Notes: generated by a model not told the origin, from the sequence alone. A DNA stretch of 64,000 nucleotides from 630D-37 sp037478835 (GCA_037478835.1 JBBFLV010000009.1:1-64000), one strand, 5' to 3'; positions 1 through 9,049 are shown, numbered from the stretch's first letter. Numbers and translations are program-made.

Positions 1-1
1 A

Positions 2-787
<786 letters not shown>

Positions 788-795
788 CGTTTGCC

Positions 796-1863
796 CTACA
801 AGTTTTCATCCGTCAGTACATCCAATGCTGCGGTGAGCACGGCAACGCCGCGGCGATATTCTTCGAGGGCGATGTGCTCGTGCGGGGTGTGATCGAGCGC
901 CGAGTCGCCGGGACCGTAGACGAGGGCCGGGCAGCGCCAGTGCGGGGCGACGATGTTCAGGTCAGAGGTGCCGCTTTTTTGGACGAAGGCGGCTTCTCCG
1001 CCCACTTGACGGATGGCGCGCAAAAAGGCACGGACGAGGGGCGTGTTCTTTTCACATTGCCAGGCCGGGACTGGATAGCCAAGCGGTTGTACCTCAAAAG
1101 GTGCCGCGAGCTTATCCAGCTCGGCATACCAGGCTTGTGGGGGGAGATCGGGCGGCAGGCGCGCGCCTAGTTTCAATTGCACCGAGAGACGGAATGCTTC
1201 TTCCTGCGTGTTAACGGTGCGCAGGGTGAGCAGAAGCTGATCGAAGAGCCGCACCCGCCCCGCGTTGAAGGCTTCGGCATAGGCGCGCAGGCGCGACCAG
1301 AGCTCGAAGGCCTGTTCGGCCGGGGTGGATTGGTTGTGGGCGGTGTGACGGTTTTCCGTGCTCAGGCTGAGCTCGGCCCAGGCGCTGCCCTTGTACGCCA
1401 GCGCAATGCGGTTCCAACGATTCGGCTCGCCGACGATCAGATAGTCAGGGCGGTAGCGATCGAGCAGGGCGCGTGCGCCGCGCGAATCACCCTCCTCGTC
1501 CACCGCTCCGATGACCACAAATTGCCAGCCGGCGCGGGGCCCCAGGCGCGCCACGCCATCCACGAAGCACGCCAGCGGGGCTTTTGCGTCGGCGGCGCCG
1601 CGGCCAAAGAGCAGGGGACCCTGCTGCGGGTCGTCCACGATCCGCACGGCGATTTCGCCGGGGACGGTGTCAATATGTCCAAGGAGCAGGACCTGCCGCG
1701 GGCCGGCACCCAACGTTCCGATCGCATTCCCTGCTTCATCTTTTTCCACTTCAAAGCCCAGCGCCTGCATGCGATCCAGCAGCCAGTCCACGGCGCGTGC
1801 TTCCTGACCGGTGGGGCTGTAGTGTTCGAGCAGGCCGAGCAGGGTGCCCAGGTCATCCTGCAT
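796..1863 (-). CDS. lysK: [LysW]-lysine/[LysW]-ornithine hydrolase
   Basis: This M20-family zinc peptidase (355 aa) would release lysine or ornithine from the C-terminal glutamate of the carrier LysW, the last step of the carrier-bound part of the pathway. Metal-ligand motifs are in place: LLGHIDTVPG near residue 60, the GRGAADAK stretch about 30 residues later, and the acidic pair in GAVDEEGDS near 120. The C-terminal KSGTSDLN motif is typical of LysK/ArgE-like enzymes. The ATG follows GAGGAAAACG and overlaps the end of lysJ by 11 bp, so the two are probably translationally coupled. It is the last gene of the argG-to-lysK operon. Substrate choice (lysine or ornithine) cannot be read from the sequence, but the argG/argH context favours ornithine. 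Confidence 0.9.
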   Translation of the reverse strand: MQDDLGTLLGLLEHYSPTGQEARAVDWLLDRMQALGFEVEKDEAGNAIGTLGAGPRQVLLLGHIDTVPGEIAVRIVDDPQQGPLLFGRGAADAKAPLACFVDGVARLGPRAGWQFVVIGAVDEEGDSRGARALLDRYRPDYLIVGEPNRWNRIALAYKGSAWAELSLSTENRHTAHNQSTPAEQAFELWSRLRAYAEAFNAGRVRLFDQLLLTLRTVNTQEEAFRLSVQLKLGARLPPDLPPQAWYAELDKLAAPFEVQPLGYPVPAWQCEKNTPLVRAFLRAIRQVGGEAAFVQKSGTSDLNIVAPHWRCPALVYGPGDSALDHTPHEHIALEEYRRGVAVLTAALDVLTDENL

Positions 1864-3034
1864 CGTTTTCCTCCAGTTCGTATTGCAGGACTTCGCCTAG
1901 GGCTTCGAGCAGTTGATCGAGCTGCTCGTAGGTGATGACCAGCGGCGGGAGCAGGCGCAGGACGTTCAGGCCGGCGTTCAGCGCCAGGATGCGCCGCGCT
2001 TGCAGGGCGCGCAGATAGGGCGCAACCTTGCGTTTGAGCTCGATGCCGATCATCAGCCCCAGGCCGCGCACTTCGCGGATGAGCGGAGAGGGCAACCGCC
2101 GCAGCCGTTCGAGGAGATAGGCGCCTTTTTCAGCCGCCTGACGGGGCAAGTCTTCTTCCTCGATGGCCTGAATGGCGGCCAGCGCCGCGGCACACGCCAA
2201 CGGATTGCCGCCGAAGGTGGAGGCATGGGCACCGGGCGTCAGGTTTTGGACGCGTGGGCCGATGAGCACTGCGCCCATCGGCAACCCGCCGGCCAGCGAT
2301 TTGGCGCAGGTGACCATATCCGGCTGCACGCCGTAGTGCTGGTAGGCGAACATCTTGCCGGTGCGCCCGAAGCCGCTCTGGATTTCATCGAAGATGAGCA
2401 GCGCGCCGTGCCGATCGCAGAGTTCACGGGCGGCCTGCAGGTATTCGGGATCGGCCGGGTAGATGCCGCCTTCGCCTTGCACGACCTCCAAGATGACCGC
2501 TGCTACCTCATCGTTGATGGCTTCTTCCAGCGCTTGCGGGTTATTGTACGAAACGTGCGCGAATTCCGGTACGAGCGGCTCAAAGCCCTGGCGATAGCGC
2601 GCCGCGAAGGTGGCCGAGAGGGCGCCGTAGGTGCGCCCGTGGAAGGCGCGTTTGGCCGCCAGGATGCGCTTGCGCCCGCTGGAGAGACGGGCAAACTTTA
2701 GCGCTGCTTCAACCGCTTCGGCGCCGGAGTTGCAGAAGAAGACGCGGTCCAGGCCGGGGGTCAGCGACGTAAGCTTGACCATCAGCGCCGCCCGTTGATC
2801 GTTCGGATAGGTCTCGAAGAGGGTGATCAGGCGCGCGGCTTGTTCGGCGATCGCCGCGGCGACCTTTGGGTGACCATGCCCCAGGTTGGCCACGCCGTGG
2901 CCGGAAGTGCAATCGAGATAGGCGTTCCCTTCGGGATCGAAGAGCAACGCGCCCTGACCGCGGACGATGGGGATCGGTTGTTTGGCATAGACTCCGGCGC
3001 CATGGCGCGTTTCGATGCTGTATGCGTCTATCAT
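1853..3034 (-). CDS. lysJ: [LysW]-aminoadipate/glutamate semialdehyde aminotransferase
   Basis: A class III PLP-dependent aminotransferase (393 aa) of the acetylornithine aminotransferase type, expected to convert the LysW-bound semialdehyde into LysW-lysine or LysW-ornithine using glutamate as amino donor. Visible family marks are TSGHGVANLGHGHP near the N terminus, FFCNSGAEAVEAALK (phosphate-binding region), ALLIFDEIQSGFGRTG with the PLP-contacting Asp, and CAKSLAGGLPMGA containing the Schiff-base lysine. The ATG has AGGAG six bases upstream. It sits between lysZ and lysK. Without the LysW genes around it this protein could be called ArgD; the neighbourhood is what supports LysJ. Confidence 0.92.
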   Translation of the reverse strand: MIDAYSIETRHGAGVYAKQPIPIVRGQGALLFDPEGNAYLDCTSGHGVANLGHGHPKVAAAIAEQAARLITLFETYPNDQRAALMVKLTSLTPGLDRVFFCNSGAEAVEAALKFARLSSGRKRILAAKRAFHGRTYGALSATFAARYRQGFEPLVPEFAHVSYNNPQALEEAINDEVAAVILEVVQGEGGIYPADPEYLQAARELCDRHGALLIFDEIQSGFGRTGKMFAYQHYGVQPDMVTCAKSLAGGLPMGAVLIGPRVQNLTPGAHASTFGGNPLACAAALAAIQAIEEEDLPRQAAEKGAYLLERLRRLPSPLIREVRGLGLMIGIELKRKVAPYLRALQARRILALNAGLNVLRLLPPLVITYEQLDQLLEALGEVLQYELEENDAG

Positions 3035-3055
3035 GAGATGCTCCTGAAAGAGGTG

Positions 3056-3868
3056 TTAGAGGTGTAGGATGGTGCCCTGGCCGTCCAGTGCGGCGCGCAA
3101 GGGTGCGGTCACCCGTCCATCGCCGATGACCACGCAGGGCACGCCGCCGCTCAGGGCTTCTTCGGCAGCCAGCACTTTCTTCTTCATTCGTCCCTGGGCG
3201 GCCTGCTGCGCGCGAGCGATCTGCGAGAAGGGCAGGGCGCGGATCAACGTGCTTTCATCCGGGAAGCGTTCGAGCAGGCCGGGCGCGGCAGTGAGCAGGA
3301 TGAGCTGCTTGGCACCCAGCGCAACGGCGATCTGCGCCGCCACCCGATCGGCATCCACGTTCAGCGCTTCGCCTTGCCGACCGACCGCCAGCGGTGCGAT
3401 GACCGGCAGGTAGCCGTTTTCCAGCAGCCAGCGCAAGAGTGGCGCGTTCACCTGCTCGATCTTGCCGCTGTAGTCATCACGGATGATCTTGCGCTTGCCG
3501 TTTTCGACGCTTTGGATGGCTTCCTTGCGCGTGCCTTGCAGCAGCCCGCCGTCCAGCCCGCTCAGGCCGAAGGCGTTCACCCCGCGCCGTCGCAGGCCCT
3601 CCACCAGCAAGGTGTTGATTTTGCCGTTGACCGCCATGATGAAGACCTCCAGCGTGGCGCGGTCGGTGTAGCGCGAGGTGTGGCCGGAAGGAGACGTGAT
3701 AAAACGCGGCGGATTGCCCAACCGCTCGCCCAGGGCACTGGCTTCGGCAGAGCCGCCATGCACCAGGATCAGGTTCGGTGTTTGTTCCCAGTATGTGACG
3801 ACATCATCGAGGATGGACTCGAAATCCACCCCTTCCGTGCCGCCGATTTTGAGAACGATGATTGACAA
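3056..3868 (-). CDS. lysZ: [LysW]-aminoadipate/glutamate kinase
   Basis: An amino-acid kinase family protein (270 aa) that phosphorylates the side-chain carboxylate of LysW-bound aminoadipate or glutamate. N-terminal VLKIGG and LVHGGS form the phosphate-binding region. The block SPSGHTSRYTDRATLEVF followed by GVNAFGLSGLDGGLL is characteristic of LysZ rather than ordinary ArgB, and NVDADRVAAQIA is the C-terminal nucleotide-site motif. The start is TTG: it lies five bases after an excellent AGGAGGTG, and no ATG in the right place fits better. The upstream gap to argC holds a heptamer repeat array, the only sizeable gap in the operon apart from the lysW-lysX spacer. Confidence 0.92.
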   Translation of the reverse strand: MSIIVLKIGGTEGVDFESILDDVVTYWEQTPNLILVHGGSAEASALGERLGNPPRFITSPSGHTSRYTDRATLEVFIMAVNGKINTLLVEGLRRRGVNAFGLSGLDGGLLQGTRKEAIQSVENGKRKIIRDDYSGKIEQVNAPLLRWLLENGYLPVIAPLAVGRQGEALNVDADRVAAQIAVALGAKQLILLTAAPGLLERFPDESTLIRALPFSQIARAQQAAQGRMKKKVLAAEEALSGGVPCVVIGDGRVTAPLRAALDGQGTILHL

Positions 3869-3882
3869 GGTTCACCTCCTAA

Positions 3883-4036
3883 GTAGACGGTAGACGGTGG
3901 ACGGTAGACCGTGGATGTAGACGGTGGATGGTAGACCGTGGATCGTAGCATCAGGCTTTAGCCTGTGTGGACGGTAGACCGTGGATCGTAGCATCAGGCT
4001 TTAGCCTGTGTGGACGGTGGACGTAGACCGTGGATG
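3883..4036. repeat. Heptamer tandem array with duplicated 43-bp unit
   Basis: Between argC and lysZ the DNA is made of 7-bp units of the form GTRGACS/GTGGATS (about nine in 3883-3944, with one 6-bp slip). A 43-bp segment starting GTAGACCGTGG is present twice, at 3931 and 3974. Each copy contains a small palindrome, CAGGCT-TT-AGCCTG (3952-3965 and 3995-4008). The last heptamers (4009-4036) run up to the argC stop codon. Same-family arrays lie at 13734, 23568, 40055 and 41532. Confidence 0.9.
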
Positions 4037-4040
4037 GTGC

Positions 4041-5075
4041 TCATGGATGTAGCCCCGGAAATTCCAGGCCGAGCGTTTCTTCCCAGCCCATCATCAGGTT
4101 CAGGCATTGGACGGCCGAACCGGCCGCGCCTTTCATCAGGTTGTCAATGGCGCAGAAGGCGATCAGGTGGCCGCCGGCTTCATCGTACTCGAAGCCGAGA
4201 TCGGCATAGTTCGAGCCGGCCAGGATTTTCGGATCGGGCACGCGGTAAATGCCGCGCGCTTCTTTCACCAGGCGCAGGAAGGGATGTTCGTTGACCACGG
4301 CGCGATAGGCCTGCCAGAGCTGGCGCGTGCTCGTGCCGGGTGGCAGGTCGAGGTGTACCGTCGCCAGTGCGCCGCGCACCAGGTCGACCGAGGTCAGCGT
4401 GAGCACCACGTCGCTCAGGCCGCATTCCTGCATAATCTCGGCCGTATGCCGATGACCGAACGCCGAGTAGGTGCGGATGACGTTGGCGCGTTCGGCATGA
4501 TGCGAACCGATATTGCCCTCCGCCCCGGCCTCCGAAGAACCGACCTTGACCTCGGCGATCACCCGCTGCTGTGGATTCAACAACCCGGCGTGCAGTAGCG
4601 GCAGCAGTGCCAGGTTGACCGCTGTCGCATTACACCCCACCCCGCTGACGTAACGCGCCCCCCGCAGCTCATCGCGGTGAAATTCCGGCAGGCCGTAAAC
4701 GAAGCGTCCCAACCACTGCGGAGCGGCATGCGGAGCGCCGTACCAGCGTTCGTAGGTGGCAGCATCGCGCAGGCGAAAATCCGCCGAAAGGTCAATCACG
4801 TACGAAGCCAACGCCGCGTAGCGCTCGATCTCCTTCTGCAATTCGCCGTGCGGCAGGGCAGAAAAGAGCACGTCCACCGGCTGCAATTGCGCCGGGTCGC
4901 TGAATTTGAGCGCCGTGCGCTTGCGCAGGTTCGGGTGCACCTGATAGACATACTCGCCCAAATGCGAACGCGAGGTGACCTGCGTCACCGTCACGTTGGG
5001 ATGATCGAGCAGCAGCCGCAACAATTCGCCCCCGGCATAGCCGGAAGCACCCAGGATGGCAACCGAAACGCTCAT
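4041..5075 (-). CDS. argC: N-acetyl-/[LysW]-glutamyl (aminoadipyl) phosphate reductase
   Basis: A 344-residue semialdehyde dehydrogenase-type enzyme (ArgC/LysY family) that reduces the acyl phosphate made by LysZ to the semialdehyde with NADPH. The N-terminal Rossmann motif GASGYAGGELLRLL and the catalytic-cysteine motif SGVGCNATAVNLAL are intact, and the later segment HRHTAEI is the usual substrate-site region. The ATG overlaps the lysX stop codon as ATGA, so it is coupled to lysX. In this operon it should act on a LysW-bound substrate, in which case the name lysY would also fit. Confidence 0.93.
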   Translation of the reverse strand: MSVSVAILGASGYAGGELLRLLLDHPNVTVTQVTSRSHLGEYVYQVHPNLRKRTALKFSDPAQLQPVDVLFSALPHGELQKEIERYAALASYVIDLSADFRLRDAATYERWYGAPHAAPQWLGRFVYGLPEFHRDELRGARYVSGVGCNATAVNLALLPLLHAGLLNPQQRVIAEVKVGSSEAGAEGNIGSHHAERANVIRTYSAFGHRHTAEIMQECGLSDVVLTLTSVDLVRGALATVHLDLPPGTSTRQLWQAYRAVVNEHPFLRLVKEARGIYRVPDPKILAGSNYADLGFEYDEAGGHLIAFCAIDNLMKGAAGSAVQCLNLMMGWEETLGLEFPGLHP

Positions 5076-5953
5076 AGGCTCTGCTCCATCACGCGCTGCC
5101 GAGCCACTTCGAGCGTATAGGCTACGATCTCATCGGCAACATCCACGCCGCTCAGCGGCTGCACGGTGTGGAACTCGGTGGTGTGATTCACCTCGTTCAC
5201 CAGCAGGCCGCGTTCAGGATGCTCCACCAGGTCGATGCCCAACACTCCGCCGCCCACGGCTTGCGCCGCCCGCAGACACAGGTCCTCGATCTCCGGCGTC
5301 ACCGGGCAGAGCGTCCCTTGCCCGCCGCGCGCCGTGTTCGTGATCCAATGTTCGGCATTGCGGTAGATCGCCGCCAGCACCCGATCCCCGACGACGATGG
5401 CGCGGATATCGCGCCCCGGTTTCGGGATGTATTCCTGAATGTAGAACATGCTGTGCTGTGCCGAGCCGAGCGTCGCCTTGTGCTCCAAGATGGCTTCGGC
5501 CGCTTCGCGGTCGTTGACCTTGGCCAGCAACCGTCCCCACGAGCCGATCACCGGCTTGATCACCACCGGATAGCCCATCTCTTCCATCGCCTGCAGCGCC
5601 GCCTCCACCGAAAAGGCCAGCCGCACGCGTGGCTGCGGCACGCCGGCACGCTCCAGCGCCACGCTCGTGTTCCACTTATCGCCGCAGATCTCCGCCACGC
5701 GCGCCGTGTTCACCGTGGGGATGCCCCAACCCTCCAACGTGCGCAGCGCGTAGAGTCCGCTGTAGTAACTGATGCTCCGTTCCAGCACGGCGTCGAAGGT
5801 CAACCAATCCCCCGGCCGTGACAGGTCAAAATGCACCTCGCGATCATCCAGGCGCTCATAATCCACCCCGCGGCGTTCCAGGGCGGCGAAGATCCACTTC
5901 TCCTCCACCCGTAGCCGCGAATACAGCACGCCGATCCGATACCGTCTTCGCAT
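5072..5953 (-). CDS. lysX: LysW:alpha-aminoadipate/glutamate ligase (RimK-like ATP-grasp)
   Basis: An ATP-grasp ligase (293 aa) that joins the amino group of aminoadipate or glutamate to the C-terminal Glu of LysW, protecting it during synthesis. ATP-grasp marks are PVVIKPVIGSWGRLLAKV, YIQEYI, IYRNAEHWITNTARGGQ and the metal-binding NEVNHTTEF near the C terminus. The start was placed at the ATG at 5953, which has AAGGAGG six bases upstream; an in-frame extension to 6019 would translate repeat DNA and is not credible. The stop overlaps the argC start by four bases. Whether it is LysX or ArgX in specificity cannot be settled by eye; the operon context suggests glutamate, or both. Confidence 0.9.
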   Translation of the reverse strand: MRRRYRIGVLYSRLRVEEKWIFAALERRGVDYERLDDREVHFDLSRPGDWLTFDAVLERSISYYSGLYALRTLEGWGIPTVNTARVAEICGDKWNTSVALERAGVPQPRVRLAFSVEAALQAMEEMGYPVVIKPVIGSWGRLLAKVNDREAAEAILEHKATLGSAQHSMFYIQEYIPKPGRDIRAIVVGDRVLAAIYRNAEHWITNTARGGQGTLCPVTPEIEDLCLRAAQAVGGGVLGIDLVEHPERGLLVNEVNHTTEFHTVQPLSGVDVADEIVAYTLEVARQRVMEQSL

Positions 5954-5970
5954 ATCAAACCTCCTTCTTG

Positions 5971-6014
5971 TAGGGCAAACGCCTGCGTTTTCCCCAAACG
6001 CCTGCGTTTGCCCC
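5971..6014. repeat. Palindromic repeat family copy between lysW and lysX
   Basis: The spacer carries TAGGGCAAACGCCTGCGTTT and, directly after it, a second partial copy AAACGCCTGCGTTTGCCCC. The arms (GGGCAAACGC and GCGTTTGCCC) are the same as in the 775-796 palindrome, but the centre is CT, so it is a partly duplicated member of that family. In RNA it could fold between lysW and lysX and might damp downstream expression or stabilise the 3' end of lysW. Confidence 0.75.
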
Positions 6015-6029
6015 AACATTACCGGTCTT

Positions 6030-6200
6030 TCACTCTCCCCAATCTTCCTGCTCCATCGGCGCCGGCTCCACCATCGGCGGCTCCAGGCTGATCACCTCCA
6101 GGTCAATGCCGCAATCCGGGCAGACCAGGATTTCCCCGATCTCCGTCGAGGCTTGCAGGGCGATTTCAGCTGCACATTCAGGACAAGTTGCTTGGGACAT
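6030..6200 (-). CDS. lysW: Amino-group carrier protein LysW
   Basis: A 56-residue acidic protein too short for many gene finders. It has the zinc-ribbon cysteines CPEC near residue 6 and CPDC near residue 27. It ends in the diagnostic EDWGE, whose terminal glutamate carries the substrate as an isopeptide. The theoretical start has AGGAGG well placed (spacing 6). It lies between argH and lysX on the same strand, which is the expected arrangement because LysX, LysZ, ArgC, LysJ and LysK all act on LysW-bound intermediates. The acidic surface acts as the docking handle for these enzymes in the known Thermus and Sulfolobus systems. Identification is secure from the C terminus and the neighbours. 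Confidence 0.95.
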   Translation of the reverse strand: MSQATCPECAAEIALQASTEIGEILVCPDCGIDLEVISLEPPMVEPAPMEQEDWGE

Positions 6201-6216
6201 GAGAACCTCCTATGGT

Positions 6217-7587
6217 TTAGAAATTGGAATTTTCAGAAGAATAGAGAAGAGACGCTGCCAGCCGCAGCTGGGCGCGCACGGCTTCGGGGGCGGTGCCGCC
6301 CCAAGCGCTTCGCCGCGTTAAAGCGCGCAGCGGATCAAACTGGACCTCGGGCTGGATCGCGGCGAAATCGGCCCAGGCCTGCGCCGGGAGTTGATCCAGG
6401 CGCACCCCCATCTCTGCCGCCCTCCGCACCAGTTCGCCCACCTTCCGATGCGCCTGGCGGAAAGGCATTCCCCGGCGCACCAGCTCATCGGCCAGCTCGG
6501 TCGCCAACATGGCCGGATCGACCGTCATCCGTTCGGGATGGACGCGCATCTCGCGCAACGCCGCAGCCAGCACCGGCAGCAAGAGCAGCAAGGTATCGGC
6601 TGCCTCGAAGACGTAGCGCTTATCCTCCTGCAAATCCTTATCGTAGGCCGAAGGCAAGGCTTTGAGCAGGCCCAGCGCGCCGCTCAGCAGGCCGTTCAGG
6701 CGGGCGGCTTTGGCGCGTGCCAGTTCAAAGAGATCCGGGTTCTTCTTCTGCGGCATTAGGCTGGAGCCGGTGGCGAAGGCATCGCTCAGCTCAAAGAAGC
6801 CGAACTCGGCACTGGTGAAGAGGATGACCTGCTCGGCCAGGCGGCTCAGGTGCACACCGATCAACGCGGCGATGAAGAGATACTCGACGACGAAATCGCG
6901 ATCGGCCACCGCATCCAGGCTGTTCGGCGCCGGCTCCAGGAAGCCCAATTCGCGCGCCAGGGCGTGGCGATCCACGGGAAACGGACAGCCGGCCAGCGCA
7001 CCGCTGCCCAAAGGTAGCACTGCCAGCCGCGGGCGCAAATCGTTCAGCCGCTGCCGATCGCGCTGCAACGGCCAGAAGTGCGAAAGGAACCAATGTGCCA
7101 GCGAAATGGGCTGGGCGCGCTGCAGATGTGTATAGCCCGGCATCACCGTTTCCACGTGTTCGGCGGCGCGCCGAAACAGCACCTCCTGCAGGGTGCGCAG
7201 CGCCGCATCCAACTGCGGCAGGTGCTCCAACAGCCACAGGCGGAAATCCGTCGCCACCTGATCGTTGCGGCTGCGGCCGGTGTGCAGTTTGCCGGCCAGC
7301 TCACCGATCAATTCCCCCAATCGCCGCTCGACGGCAGTGTGAATATCCTCATCCGTCTCGTGGAAGGCGAAGTGTCCCTCGGCGAATTCGGCGGCGATCT
7401 GCTCCAGCGCCTGATGCAGCGTTTCGGCCTCCTCCGCCGTCAGCAGGCCGGCACCCTGTAGCGCCTTCACCCACGCCTGCGACCCGCGCACATCCTGTAG
7501 CGCCAAGCGGCGATCGACGCTCAGCGATTCGTTCAGCTGCCAGGCCAGGGCATTCATCGGCTCGGAAAAGCGTCCACCCCAGAGCAT
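6217..7587 (-). CDS. argH: Argininosuccinate lyase
   Basis: Full-length enzyme (456 aa) splitting argininosuccinate into arginine and fumarate, the last step of arginine synthesis. It begins MLWGGRF, the classic ArgH start, and carries KLHTGRSRNDQVATD, GYTHLQRAQP and the fumarase/lyase superfamily signature GSSLMPQKKNPD. The ATG is preceded by GAGGAG, and the gene follows argG after nine bases. Downstream, only 16 bases separate it from lysW. The tight link of argG and argH to the LysW genes is the main argument that this operon makes arginine. Confidence 0.97.
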   Translation of the reverse strand: MLWGGRFSEPMNALAWQLNESLSVDRRLALQDVRGSQAWVKALQGAGLLTAEEAETLHQALEQIAAEFAEGHFAFHETDEDIHTAVERRLGELIGELAGKLHTGRSRNDQVATDFRLWLLEHLPQLDAALRTLQEVLFRRAAEHVETVMPGYTHLQRAQPISLAHWFLSHFWPLQRDRQRLNDLRPRLAVLPLGSGALAGCPFPVDRHALARELGFLEPAPNSLDAVADRDFVVEYLFIAALIGVHLSRLAEQVILFTSAEFGFFELSDAFATGSSLMPQKKNPDLFELARAKAARLNGLLSGALGLLKALPSAYDKDLQEDKRYVFEAADTLLLLLPVLAAALREMRVHPERMTVDPAMLATELADELVRRGMPFRQAHRKVGELVRRAAEMGVRLDQLPAQAWADFAAIQPEVQFDPLRALTRRSAWGGTAPEAVRAQLRLAASLLYSSENSNF

Positions 7588-7596
7588 GTCTTCTCC

Positions 7597-8865
7597 TCAA
7601 TCGCGTTTGAAGCGGCTGTAATCCGGCTGCGGCAGGTCGAGGCCGGCCACGGGCAGGTTGTTCAGCGCGCGCACCTTGAGTGGCAACCCGAACAGGCGGA
7701 TGAAGCCCTCGGCATGGCTCTGATCGTAGACATCCTCTTCGCCGAACGTGGCAAAATCCTCGCGATACAGGCTGAACGGCGACTTGCGCCCGGCGACGAT
7801 GATGTTGCCCTTATAGAGCTTGAGCCGCACCGTCCCGCTCACCGGTCCCTGGGTGGCGGCGAAGAAGGCATCCAGCGCCTCGCGCAAGGGCGAGAACCAC
7901 AGGCCGTAATACACCAGCTCGGCATAGCGAATGGCCAGCATATCCTTGAAGTGCATCGTCTCACGGTCGAGCGTCAGCGACTCCAGCTCGCGATGGGCGT
8001 AGGAGAGGATCGTCCCGCCCGGGGTCTCGTAGACGCCGCGCGATTTCATCCCCACCAGCCGATTCTCCACCAGGTCGGCGCGGCCGATGCCGTGGGTAGC
8101 GCCGATGGCGTTCAGCCGCTGGACGAGTGTGGCCGGCGAGAGCCGCTCCCCGTTCACCGCCACCGGCGTGCCGCTCTCAAACTCGATCTCGATGTATTCC
8201 GGTTCATCCGGAGCGTTCTCCGGCGAAGTGGTGATCTGGTACATGCTCTCTTCCGGCTCGTTCCACGGGTCTTCAAGCGGACCGCCCTCGTGGGAAAGGT
8301 GCCACAGGTTCCAATCACGGCTGTAGATTGTCTTCACCGTCGCCGTGACCGGTATGCCGCGCGCCTGGGCATAGGCAATCGCCTGTTCCCGCGAGCGGAT
8401 CTCCCATTCGCGCCAGGGAGCGATGATCTTCAGGCGCGGATCGAGCGCCATCACCGTGACCTCAAAGCGCACCTGATCGTTGCCCTTGCCGGTCGCTCCG
8501 TGTGCTACTGCATCCGCGCCGAACTCATGGGCCACGTCCACCAGGTGCCGGGCGATCAACGGGCGGGCGATCGAAGTGCCGAGCAGGTACTTGCGCTCGT
8601 ACACTGCACCGGAGCGCAGCAGCGGGAAGAGATAGTCGCGGGCGAATTCCTCCTTCACATCGCGTAGCACAAAGTGGCTGGCACCGCTGCGGAGCGCCTT
8701 TTCTTCCAGGCCGCGCAGGTCCTCATCCCCCTGGCCGATATCGGCGCAGAAGGCGATCACCTCGCAACCGTAGTTCTCGCGCAGCCAGGGCACGATGATC
8801 GAGGTATCCAATCCCCCCGAATAGGCCAGCACGACCTTTTGAACAGATGGTTTGGACTTGGACAT
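7597..8865 (-). CDS. argG: Argininosuccinate synthase
   Basis: A 422-residue ATP-dependent ligase joining citrulline and aspartate. The N-terminal P-loop-like VVLAYSGGLDTSI, the HGATGKGNDQVRFE motif and the GRADLVENRLVGMKSRGVYE segment are typical. The start was set at the ATG at 8865, where AGGAG lies six bases upstream; a longer in-frame reading to 8895 would run into the terminator spacer and lacks a ribosome site. It is the first gene of the operon and sits just downstream of a structured leader with an intrinsic terminator. Confidence 0.97.
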   Translation of the reverse strand: MSKSKPSVQKVVLAYSGGLDTSIIVPWLRENYGCEVIAFCADIGQGDEDLRGLEEKALRSGASHFVLRDVKEEFARDYLFPLLRSGAVYERKYLLGTSIARPLIARHLVDVAHEFGADAVAHGATGKGNDQVRFEVTVMALDPRLKIIAPWREWEIRSREQAIAYAQARGIPVTATVKTIYSRDWNLWHLSHEGGPLEDPWNEPEESMYQITTSPENAPDEPEYIEIEFESGTPVAVNGERLSPATLVQRLNAIGATHGIGRADLVENRLVGMKSRGVYETPGGTILSYAHRELESLTLDRETMHFKDMLAIRYAELVYYGLWFSPLREALDAFFAATQGPVSGTVRLKLYKGNIIVAGRKSPFSLYREDFATFGEEDVYDQSHAEGFIRLFGLPLKVRALNNLPVAGLDLPQPDYSRFKRD

Positions 8866-9043
8866 GGTCAACTCCTGAGAAGTGGGATTAAACAAAATCA
8901 GCCCTCCCGAGAAGGAGGGCTGATGGGGTATGCGGAAAGAAGCCGGCCTAGATCACTGCTCCAAACCCGTCATGCCCACCTTCTCGGTGAGAAGTGGGCT
9001 TAGGACGACGGGAGCGGGGAGCAAACCAGGTAGCCATAAATTG
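8866..9043 (-). promoter_or_regulatory. Structured 5' leader of the argG operon (candidate riboswitch/attenuator)
   Basis: About 178 nt lie between the predicted transcription start and argG. On the minus strand the RNA can form one long three-part hairpin: GCTCC/GGAGC (9022-9018 with 8962-8958), CCCGTC/GACGGG (9012-9007 with 8971-8966), and GCCCAC/GTGGGC topped by TTCTC/GAGAA (8999-8974), separated by asymmetric internal loops. A terminator hairpin follows at 8923-8898. The 11-nt string CCCACTTCTCA occurs both in this hairpin and just ahead of the argG ribosome site (8886-8876). The distal strand of the hairpin could therefore pair with either copy. No T-box consensus (TGGNACC) was found. 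The class is not recognised. Confidence 0.6.
8890..8923 (-). terminator. Intrinsic terminator upstream of argG (attenuator)
   Basis: On the minus strand a 10-bp stem, TCAGCCCTCC with GGAGGGCTGA and a six-base loop, is followed by TTTTGTTT. It stands about 25 nt before the argG start codon and after the leader hairpin. Transcripts ending here would never reach argG, so its natural reading is a conditional attenuator of the arginine operon. Confidence 0.8.
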
Positions 9044-9049
9044 GCGCTA

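Noticed and set aside
1913..2701. Long open frame on the plus strand over lysJ
   Set aside because: Antisense shadow of a well-supported GC-rich aminotransferase gene; no ribosome site and no family features.
5168..5821. Open frame on the plus strand over lysX
   Set aside because: Shadow of lysX, whose ATP-grasp motifs are clear on the other strand.
8866..9043. T-box leader for argG
   Set aside because: No TGGNACC T-box bulge sequence or specifier-loop motifs found.
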